Origin: RH-AL1 sp964245015
Lineage (GTDB): Bacteria; Pseudomonadota; Alphaproteobacteria; Rhizobiales; Beijerinckiaceae
Direction: 5' to 3'
DNA length: 7,314 nt
Assembly (NCBI GenBank): GCA_964245015.1
Contig: CAXTMA010000216.1
Span: forward strand, 1-7,314
The notes beneath the pieces are model-generated. The model made no database searches and was not told where the DNA came from. It saw only the letters and a list, made by a program, of their open reading frames with translations. Made by a program: the position numbers and the translations under genes. Positions within the stretch are counted from its first letter, which is position 1. Each line of letters starts with the position of its first letter. Shown here one piece after another: positions 1 through 5,591 of this stretch.

Positions 1-2284
1 CGATCAGGCCGGAGATGATGGCGTTCTGCCGGAAGGTGCGCTTCATCAGGTGCGATTCCTGCAGCCATTCCTCCAGATCGTCGCCGAGCATGTCCTGCGC
101 GAACAGCTCGTCCATCGAGAACGAGCCATTCCGCGCGCCCGCGCCGACATCGCCCTTGAGCCACACGGCCAACGCGTAATCGTTGGCCACGAAACCGAGC
201 GGCTTCAGCCGGGCCCGCTCCAGGCGTCGGGTCAGCAGCATGCCCAGCGTCTGGTGGGCGAGGCGGCCCTCGAAGGGATAGCACACGAGGTAGTGCCGCC
301 CGCCCTTGGGAAAGGTTTCCACCAGCAGCTCGCCCGGCGCCGGCAGGCTCGACCGCTGGCGCTGCAGGTCGAGCCATTCGGCGACCTGCATCGGCATGGC
401 GCTCCAGTTGGCGGGATCGGCGAGGAGATCGCGCACGCGGCCGGCGAGATAGGTGGAAAGCGGGAACTTGCCGCCGGCGTAGGACGGGACGCGCGGCGTG
501 TCCGAGCGCGAGCGCGACACCAGGGCTTCGTTGTCGCGGATCGCCTGGAAGGCCAGCACCTCGCCGCCGAACAGGAAGGTGTCGCCGGGCACCAGCGTTT
601 CCAGGAAGCCTTCCTCCAGTTCGCCCAGCACCCGGCCGCCCGAGCGCAGCGGCCCGGTGTAGACCGCGCCGGCCGCCTCCTTCGAGGCCTGCCCCCGCAC
701 CAGGCGCACCTTGAGCACGGTGGCTTCCACGATGGTGCCGACGTTCATGCGGTAGGTCTGCGCGACCTGTCCGTTGCTGACCCGCCACAGGCCGTCGCGC
801 ACGCTGCCGTCCTCGGCCTTCGCCTTCACCTTCTTGATCTTGGCGAAGCGCTCGTAGCCCTTGAGCGCGTAGCCGCCGTGGGCGACGAAGGCCAGCGCCC
901 GCTCGAAGGTGGGGCGGTCGACGCTGGCGTAGGGCTCGGCCGTGGTGATCTCGGCGTGCAGTTCGTCGGCGTCGAAGGGGCCGGCGCAGGCGGAGCCGAG
1001 GATGTGCTGGCAGAGCACGTCCAGCGCGCCGGCGCGGGCCACGGCCGTGTCCTGCGCGCCTTCGGCCGCGGCATCCACGGCGGCGCGGCATTCCAGAACC
1101 TCGAAGCGGTTGGAAGGGACGAGCACGGCGACGCTGGGCTCGTCGAGGCGGTGGTTGGCGCGCCCGATGCGCTGGGTCAGCCGGCTCGCCCCCTTGGGCG
1201 CACCCATGTTGACCACGAGGTCGACGTCGCCCCAATCGATGCCGAGATCGAGCGTCGAGGTGCACACCACCGCCTTGAGGCGACCGGCGGCCATCGCCTC
1301 CTCCACGCGGCGGCGCTGGCTGGCGTCGAGCGACCCGTGATGCAGGGCGATCGGCAGGCCGTCGTCGTTGAGGCTCCAAAGGGCCTGAAAGATGAATTCC
1401 GCCGCCGAGCGGGTGTTGACGAAGATCAGGGTCATGCCGGCGTCGCGAACCATCGCGTAGACTTCCGCCAGCGCATGGCGCGCGGAATGGCCGGACCAGG
1501 GCAGGCGCTGAGCGGTGTCGAGGATGGACAGCCGCGCCTTGGCGCCGGGCGGGGCCAGGATCAGCCGCGCTTCATGGGGACCGTCCGTGCGCTGCGGCAC
1601 CAGCCAGCGCTGCAGCTCGGCCGGATCGCGAACGGTGGCCGACAGGCCGGTGGCGCGCATCGCCGGCGCCAGGGTCCGCAGCCGCGCCAGCCCCAACGCC
1701 AGCAGGTCGCCGCGCTTCGAGGTGGTGATGGCGTGCAGTTCATCGAAGATCACCCGGCGCAGATCGGCGAAAAGGTGCGCGGCGTCGGGCGTGGCCAGCA
1801 GCAGGGCGAGCTGTTCGGGCGTGGTGAGCAGGATGTCGGGCGGAACGGCCCGCTGGCGCTTGCGCTTGGAGGCGGACGTATCGCCGGTGCGCGTTTCGAT
1901 GCGCAGCCCCAGGCGCATCTCGCCCTCGGGAATGCGCAGGTTACGCTCGACGTCGACGGCGAGGGCCTTGAGCGGCGAGATGTAGAGCGTATGCAGCCGA
2001 GCGCCGGGCGCGTTGCGCCGGCCACCCTCCCCGGCCAGCTCGACGAGGCTCGGCAGGAAGCCGGCCAACGTCTTGCCCGCGCCGGTCGGGGCGATCAGCA
2101 GCGCGTTCTCGCCGCCCTGCGCGGCGGCGAGAAGGTCAAGCTGATGGCGGCGCGGCTCCCAGCCCCGCCCGACGAACCATTCGGCGAAGCGGACCGGCAG
2201 GTGCGGCGCGGGAGAAGCGACCGGCGGCGGCACCTCGGCGCGGGGCGAAGCGCGCGGCCGTCTGCGGGGGGGAGGCGTCGTCAC
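1..2284 (-). CDS. Ligase-associated DEXH-box DNA helicase (Lhr-Core type), C-terminus cut off by the window edge
   Basis: This is a superfamily 2 ATP-dependent 3'-5' DNA helicase of the Lhr-Core / ligase-associated DNA damage response group. In bacteria these are usually clustered with an ATP-dependent DNA ligase, a metallophosphoesterase and an exonuclease. The 761 visible codons show Walker A APTGAGKT at residues 65-72, the DEXH box DELH at 181-184, motif III SAT at 215-217 and motif VI QRIGRANHR at 371-379. The two RecA domains span about 30-420. A winged-helix and Lhr-specific C-terminal region fills the rest, with TYRMNVGTIVEA and a PSYAGGKFPLSTYLAGRVRDL-like stretch. Family members are slightly over 800 residues, so roughly 50-70 are missing to the left. 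The GTG start (2284-2282) is chosen because an in-frame TAG lies just upstream (2296-2294), and AGGA (2295-2292) gives a 7-nt Shine-Dalgarno spacing. The first 28 residues are Pro/Arg-rich and probably disordered. The ligase and phosphoesterase genes may lie just left of the window (inference). Confidence 0.93.
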   Translation of the reverse strand, partial: MTTPPPRRRPRASPRAEVPPPVASPAPHLPVRFAEWFVGRGWEPRRHQLDLLAAAQGGENALLIAPTGAGKTLAGFLPSLVELAGEGGRRNAPGARLHTLYISPLKALAVDVERNLRIPEGEMRLGLRIETRTGDTSASKRKRQRAVPPDILLTTPEQLALLLATPDAAHLFADLRRVIFDELHAITTSKRGDLLALGLARLRTLAPAMRATGLSATVRDPAELQRWLVPQRTDGPHEARLILAPPGAKARLSILDTAQRLPWSGHSARHALAEVYAMVRDAGMTLIFVNTRSAAEFIFQALWSLNDDGLPIALHHGSLDASQRRRVEEAMAAGRLKAVVCTSTLDLGIDWGDVDLVVNMGAPKGASRLTQRIGRANHRLDEPSVAVLVPSNRFEVLECRAAVDAAAEGAQDTAVARAGALDVLCQHILGSACAGPFDADELHAEITTAEPYASVDRPTFERALAFVAHGGYALKGYERFAKIKKVKAKAEDGSVRDGLWRVSNGQVAQTYRMNVGTIVEATVLKVRLVRGQASKEAAGAVYTGPLRSGGRVLGELEEGFLETLVPGDTFLFGGEVLAFQAIRDNEALVSRSRSDTPRVPSYAGGKFPLSTYLAGRVRDLLADPANWSAMPMQVAEWLDLQRQRSSLPAPGELLVETFPKGGRHYLVCYPFEGRLAHQTLGMLLTRRLERARLKPLGFVANDYALAVWLKGDVGAGARNGSFSMDELFAQDMLGDDLEEWLQESHLMKRTFRQNAIISGLI

Positions 2285-2613
2285 GCGGTGATCCTAAGCG
2301 CCCCTGCGCACCAAGCCTACGGCTGATTCGACGCCGCGCGAGTGACAGAAGCCGTCGTCGCATCGTTGGCCACGGCGAAGTGTTCGCAAGCTTTGGTGGT
2401 TAAGATGAACAATGAATGAATGGACCCGACCATCAGTTTTGTTGTCGCAAGCTGGAAACGATCGATCGGGTTCTCGCATTAAAGTGATGTTTCAACGCGA
2501 GCGAACTTGGCGGATGCGTCCTATGTTCATTCCGTGGCGGGCCACGAGAGCCTCGAAGCGGGATTGACGGGCGGTTCCGCCTCGGCACGCCAAACAGACC
2601 TGGAGATCATGTA
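2285..2613. other. Divergent intergenic region between helicase and Gly/Tyr-rich secreted protein gene
   Basis: This 329-bp gap separates two divergent start codons and must hold both promoters. It is visibly less GC-rich than its surroundings between about 2395 and 2500, as expected for a promoter region. I see no convincing sigma-70 -35/-10 pair on either strand. Present are a near-match to the alphaproteobacterial LexA box (2407-2421), a 9-bp direct repeat TCGCAAGCT (2384-2392 and 2445-2453), and the palindrome CGATCGATCG (2459-2468). A CGAAC-N17-TGTT pair (2502-2527, plus strand) is two bases off the EcfG consensus and too weak to call. The 61-codon minus-strand frame at 2479-2294 shows no family features and ends at the helicase ribosome binding site, so I do not call it a gene. 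Confidence 0.6.
2407..2421 (-). promoter_or_regulatory. Possible degenerate LexA (SOS) box upstream of the helicase
   Basis: The plus strand reads GAAC-AATGAAT-GAAT, one base away from the direct-repeat operator GAAC-N7-GAAC (equivalently GTTC-N7-GTTC) bound by LexA in many alphaproteobacteria. It lies about 120 bp upstream of the helicase GTG and about 190 bp upstream of the plus-strand gene. SOS control would suit a DNA repair helicase, but a one-mismatch match to an 8-base pattern is expected by chance fairly often, so this is only a candidate. Confidence 0.2.
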
Positions 2614-2616
2614 ATG
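2601..2616 (+). promoter_or_regulatory. Ribosome binding site with an overlapping ATG-TAA minimal frame
   Basis: GGAG at 2602-2605 is spaced eight bases from the chosen ATG (2614-2616). Between them lies ATGTAATG: an ATG (2609-2611) immediately followed by TAA (2612-2614), whose last A is the first base of the real start codon. The first ATG is only three bases from GGAG, too close for efficient initiation, which favours 2614 as the start. Confidence 0.6.
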
Positions 2617-2955
2617 AACGTTATGTTGAAGAAGACGCTGGTGGCGGGTGCCGCCGCTTTGACGATCGCGGCGACGATGGCGAGCGTGCCTGCCGATGCC
2701 CGCGGCTTTGGCGGAGGCGGCGGTCGCGGCTTCGGCGGCGGTGGTCGCGGCTTCGGCGGTGGCTACGGTCGTGGTTTCGGCGGCCGTGGTTTCTACGGTC
2801 GCGGATACGGCTTCGGCGGGTTCGGTGCCGGGCTGCTCGCCGGAAGTCTGGTTGGGGGCTATTACGGTTATCCCTACGGCTATGGATACGGCTACGGTTA
2901 TCCCGGCTACGGTTACGGCTACCCCGGCTACGGTTACGGCCTGTACGGCTACTGA
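2614..2955 (+). CDS. Small secreted Gly/Tyr-rich protein with glycine-zipper segment
   Basis: A 113-residue protein of unknown function. Residues 1-29 form a Sec signal peptide: a KK n-region, a hydrophobic core of Ala/Leu/Thr, and a likely cleavage after VPADA. The mature part has three blocks. A GRGFGGG repeat block (about 30-67) is followed by a short hydrophobic stretch with glycines every fourth residue (G73, G77, G81, G85), a glycine-zipper pattern seen in membrane-inserting or self-associating helices. A Tyr/Gly tail with repeated YGYGYPG units (about 83-113) ends the protein. There are no cysteines and no catalytic motif. The start at 2614 is supported by GGAG (2602-2605) eight bases upstream. 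An alternative Met at codon 4 would also leave a good signal peptide. The gene is monocistronic, closed by the terminator at 3008-3035. Such proteins are sometimes auto-labelled sulfur-globule-like, which may be compositional only. A structural envelope or matrix protein is possible. Confidence 0.8.
   Translation: MNVMLKKTLVAGAAALTIAATMASVPADARGFGGGGGRGFGGGGRGFGGGYGRGFGGRGFYGRGYGFGGFGAGLLAGSLVGGYYGYPYGYGYGYGYPGYGYGYPGYGYGLYGY
2902..2940 (+). repeat. 21-bp tandem repeat inside the Gly/Tyr-rich gene
   Basis: Two head-to-tail copies of a 21-bp unit beginning CCCGGCTACGGTTACGG (2902-2922, and 18 bases of a second copy at 2923-2940) encode PGYGYGY twice. The match is exact over the shared 18 bases, including third positions, which suggests recent slippage or duplication rather than only amino-acid selection. 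Confidence 0.8.
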
Positions 2956-2963
2956 GTAGGGTT

Positions 2964-2986
2964 GCGGGGCGTCTGTCGGGCCCCGC
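2964..2986 (+). other. GC-rich hairpin in the 3' UTR
   Basis: A perfect 7-bp stem GCGGGGC / GCCCCGC with a 9-nt loop begins nine bases after the stop codon of the secreted protein gene. It has no T-run and precedes the real terminator by about 20 bases, so it may protect the mRNA 3' end or be fortuitous. Confidence 0.45.
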
Positions 2987-3007
2987 GTTTGACGACGCAA
3001 CTTCTTG

Positions 3008-3035
3008 GTCCTGCGGTGTCCCCGCAGGACTTTTT
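3008..3035 (+). terminator. Rho-independent terminator of the Gly/Tyr-rich gene
   Basis: A perfect 9-bp stem, GTCCTGCGG (3008-3016) with CCGCAGGAC (3022-3030), encloses a 5-nt loop and is followed directly by TTTTT (3031-3035). It lies 52 bases past the stop codon at 2955. In the opposite direction the stem is not followed by a T-run, so it should stop only plus-strand transcription. No comparable terminator is seen for the amine oxidase gene that ends at 3149 on the other strand. Confidence 0.88.
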
Positions 3036-3148
3036 CGTTGCGGGCGACTGCGGCGCGCGACCCACCGCAGCATCGGCTGGGTGTCGCTGCTGGTTTCTGA
3101 TGCCGTCGGGATGTGATGGTGGACGGGAGCGGCGCGGATCGTGCCGTT

Positions 3149-4414
3149 CTAACTCCCGCAGGGCGCGAAGCAGGCTGCCAGCGCGCAAGCGGCCCGAGCC
3201 CCTTCCTCCCATGCCCCGTGAGCGGTCGAGAAGAAATGCGGCGAGGTGGCTTCGCCGGCGAACCAGATGCGGTTCTCGTACGGGCGCGCCAACGCCGCCC
3301 GCGCCTCCGCGTGGCCGGGCAGAGCATGGGAGTAGGATCCCATCGAAAGGGGATCGCCAGCCCAGCCCGTCGCCACCACAGGCGTCAGTTTGTCGCTAAG
3401 ATCGTGACCGTAGGCGTCGGTCATGTCGCGTTTCGCCGCTTCAACGAAGGCCGCCAAGCCGCCGGCCTCCAGGTGGCGGGCATAGTCGCCGCCGAAGTAA
3501 CCCTCGACCAGCGCGCGTCCCCCGCTGCGCAACGTGTAGCTGCCGATGTCGCGTCGACCCGGCGATCCGGTCAGCCGGGTGTCCGGTTCGAACGCGTCCG
3601 GCTCGTCGAGGCGCAGGAACAGCTTGTTGGCCACGCCGAGCGGCAGCCCGGCTGCGGCGTGCAGATGATCCTCAAGGATGGGATCGAACCCGATCGCCCC
3701 CGACGCCAGCACGCTCGTCGGCACGGTCACGACGACCCCTGCGGTCTCGAACGAGCCCCGGTCGGTTTCGACCCGGATCATGCGCCCACGCGCGTCCACC
3801 CGTGACACGCGGCACCCCAGCCGGACGGGAAGGCCCGCGCCGAGGGCGGCGATCATCGCGCCGTAGCCACCCTCGACACGCCAGTTCACGCCCGTATCGG
3901 TGTATCGGTCGAAGTCGATCACCGACACGCGCTCAAGTGGCGCGCCGTTGTAATAGGTCGAGATCGCATCGAGGATGCCGTTGTAGCGGCCTTGCGGATC
4001 CAGCAGTTCGGCAGCCGCGCGGTCGCGGCCGGTCAGCCTCGCCTCGGCACCCGCCTCGTCCAGACGATCCCAGAAGGCGCCTTGCTCGGCGGCGAAGCGA
4101 TCCAGCTCGGCCTCACCGAGGCCGCGTTGCGGGGCTCGCCGGCTCCATGGCGGATCGCGTTTGTCGAGCACGAAGCCGCAGCGCGGCGCCAGTTCAGCCA
4201 GCACGTTGCGGTCGGCCGAGTGCAGCCATTCGCAGCCCAGGTCGAGTTGATAAGGTGTGCCGCAGGCGGCGGTGTGGGCGCGCCCGCCCAGCCGCTCGCG
4301 CGCGTCGAGAAGAAGGCAGCACAGGCCACGTGCCCGCAATTCGCGGGCGGCGGAGATGCCGGCGGCTCCGGCCCCGATGACGATCACGTCGGGGCGCGAG
4401 GTATCAAAGGTCAT
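3149..4414 (-). CDS. Flavin-dependent amine oxidase, polyamine-oxidase-like
   Basis: A 421-residue FAD-dependent oxidoreductase of the amine oxidase family, expected to oxidise a primary or secondary amine to an imine/aldehyde, releasing H2O2. The N-terminal Rossmann motif is VIVIGAGAAG (10-19, GxGxxG at G14, G16, G19), followed by RERLGGRAHT (39-48). Also visible are DLGCEWLHS (58-66), EGGYGAM (181-187), VTVPTSVL (229-236), and NK at 263-264, matching the conserved active-site lysine of polyamine oxidase/LSD1 enzymes. GSYS (359-362) and the FAD-binding FAGEAT (385-390) with a following STAHGAWEEG complete the family pattern. There is no cysteine in the monoamine-oxidase covalent-flavin position and no signal peptide, so it is likely cytosolic with non-covalent FAD. 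The ATG at 4414 is chosen because the protein begins just before the FAD motif; the open frame continues upstream to 4579, but that part is Arg/Pro-rich and overlaps uvsE. No clear Shine-Dalgarno is visible. It follows uvsE by 46 bp and is probably last in that operon. Substrate unknown. Confidence 0.88.
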   Translation of the reverse strand: MTFDTSRPDVIVIGAGAAGISAARELRARGLCCLLLDARERLGGRAHTAACGTPYQLDLGCEWLHSADRNVLAELAPRCGFVLDKRDPPWSRRAPQRGLGEAELDRFAAEQGAFWDRLDEAGAEARLTGRDRAAAELLDPQGRYNGILDAISTYYNGAPLERVSVIDFDRYTDTGVNWRVEGGYGAMIAALGAGLPVRLGCRVSRVDARGRMIRVETDRGSFETAGVVVTVPTSVLASGAIGFDPILEDHLHAAAGLPLGVANKLFLRLDEPDAFEPDTRLTGSPGRRDIGSYTLRSGGRALVEGYFGGDYARHLEAGGLAAFVEAAKRDMTDAYGHDLSDKLTPVVATGWAGDPLSMGSYSHALPGHAEARAALARPYENRIWFAGEATSPHFFSTAHGAWEEGARAACALAACFAPCGS

Positions 4415-4460
4415 AGATGGGACATGGCGACGGACGGCCGGCAGCGCCAGCCGGGAATGG

Positions 4461-5591
4461 TCACGCCGCCTCGCTGATGGCCTCCCCGGCCTCGCGCTCA
4501 TCGAAGGCAGCATCTTCCGCCTCGAAGGCGGCCTTCTCCGCCTCGGCGAGACCGAACTGCCGCGCGACATCGGGCGCATAGCGAAGCATGTCGGGTCGCA
4601 GCCGGATCAAAGCCATGTCCTTGACCTTGGCTTCCAGCATGACGTCGAAGTCGAGGTGGCCGGCGGCCCGCATGAAAGTCATGAATTCGAAGGGGTGGAC
4701 GTAGTCGGCGTGTCCGGTCCAGATCGGCGCGATCTGCACGGTCTTCACCTTGGGCGCGCGGGCAGGCTTCGCCCCCTCCTTCGCCTTTCTGGCGTTGGCC
4801 TTCTTGATCCGCGCCGTTTCGGCGTCGCCGACCTTGCGCTTCACCTCGCGCAGCTCCGTGCGCGGACTTGAGAAGTGGATCTTCGGCTGCTGCCCGTCGG
4901 GCCAGGTCCCGAGCATGGCGGCGAGGGTCTCGATCATGTCGAGATCGTCCGGGTTCAGGCACCAGAAGTGCTGGTGATCGAAGATCAGCCGGACGCCGGT
5001 GTGCCGGTGGATCCAAAGTGTGTCGGAGGCGCTGAAGCGGATGTCGTCATGTTCCAGCACGAGGCGGCGGCGCACCGGCTCGGGCAGCAGGGTGTTCCAC
5101 GTCTCGACCCAGCGCGCATTGGCCGCCTGCCGGTCGCCATAGGTGCCGCCGACGTGGATGACCATCACCGCCTCGGGGCCGAGTTCCATCAGGTCGAGCA
5201 TTTCCGCCTGACTGGTCAGATCCCAAACCGACTTCTTCACCAGCTCGATATCCGGGCTGTTTAGCACCACGTACTGCGAGGGATGAAACGAGAGCCGGAT
5301 GTTGCCGGCGCGCGCCTTGGCGCCGACCGCCCGCAACTCGGCGGCGCTTTCCCCGACCATCGAATGGAACTGCGGCATATCGGGGTGGGTCGCGTAGGGA
5401 GCGAGATCCGACGACATGCGATACATGCCGATCCTGTGCTTGGCCAAGTGGTCGAGGATACGATCGATGTATTCGAGCGACGTCTTGAGGTGAGGCCCAG
5501 CCTGCCAGCGGCGGGTATCGTTGCTCTTCAGGTCGGGCCGCGCCATCACCTTGACGGGAAAGCCGAGCCGGCGCGGGAGCGCGACGCTCAT
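4461..5591 (-). CDS. uvsE: UV damage endonuclease UvsE/UVDE
   Basis: A 376-residue TIM-barrel endonuclease that nicks DNA immediately 5' of cyclobutane dimers, 6-4 photoproducts and some other lesions, starting alternative excision repair. The expected metal ligands are visible: H69 (ATHPD), H103 (FHPSQY), H146 (IHVGGTYGD), E180 (LEHDD), D205 and H208 (FDHQHFWCLN), K237 and H239 (PKIHFSS; the Lys is the carboxylated residue in the family), H294 (GHADYVHP) and E320 (EAKVKD). The spacing from H239 to H294 is 55 residues, against about 13 in short UVDEs, because of a Lys/Arg-rich insert around 244-290. The C-terminus is an acidic Ala/Glu tail. The ATG at 5591 overlaps the DHH stop codon as ATGA, with AGGG seven bases upstream, implying translational coupling. 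The frame is open for 27 codons further upstream, but that part lies inside the DHH gene and is not UVDE-like. Expected to be transcribed from the stress promoter before the DHH gene. Confidence 0.95.
   Translation of the reverse strand: MSVALPRRLGFPVKVMARPDLKSNDTRRWQAGPHLKTSLEYIDRILDHLAKHRIGMYRMSSDLAPYATHPDMPQFHSMVGESAAELRAVGAKARAGNIRLSFHPSQYVVLNSPDIELVKKSVWDLTSQAEMLDLMELGPEAVMVIHVGGTYGDRQAANARWVETWNTLLPEPVRRRLVLEHDDIRFSASDTLWIHRHTGVRLIFDHQHFWCLNPDDLDMIETLAAMLGTWPDGQQPKIHFSSPRTELREVKRKVGDAETARIKKANARKAKEGAKPARAPKVKTVQIAPIWTGHADYVHPFEFMTFMRAAGHLDFDVMLEAKVKDMALIRLRPDMLRYAPDVARQFGLAEAEKAAFEAEDAAFDEREAGEAISEAA

Noticed and set aside
50..2326. A 758-codon open frame on the plus strand opposite the helicase
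   Set aside because: It is an antisense shadow: the minus strand encodes a complete set of helicase motifs, while this frame yields a Gly/Arg/Ala/His-rich protein with no recognisable domain. High GC3 keeps the opposite frame free of stops. It is a likely trap for automatic gene callers because the true gene has no stop codon inside the window.
2294..2479. A 61-codon minus-strand frame just before the helicase start
   Set aside because: It ends at the TAG that overlaps the helicase Shine-Dalgarno, has no recognisable ribosome binding site or domain, and lies in the promoter-bearing gap.
2454..2480. A GGAAAC element on the plus strand as an EcfG promoter for the secreted protein gene
   Set aside because: The -35 has an extra A, and no CGTT occurs at 16-17 bases; the bases at those spacings are CGCA and GCAT.
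3036..3148. Possible small RNA or gene between the terminator and the amine oxidase stop codon
   Set aside because: This 113-bp stretch has no promoter, no strong hairpin with a T-run and no credible short gene. I see nothing supportable in it.
2527..3327. A 266-codon minus-strand frame across the Gly/Tyr-rich gene and terminator
   Set aside because: It runs antisense through a gene with a signal peptide, a good ribosome binding site and its own terminator. Its Thr/Val/Ala repeats are just the complement of the Gly/Tyr codons.
4415..4579. N-terminal extension of the amine oxidase to an upstream ATG
   Set aside because: The extra 55 residues are Arg/Pro-rich, overlap the end of uvsE and precede the FAD-binding motif, which normally begins within the first dozen residues.
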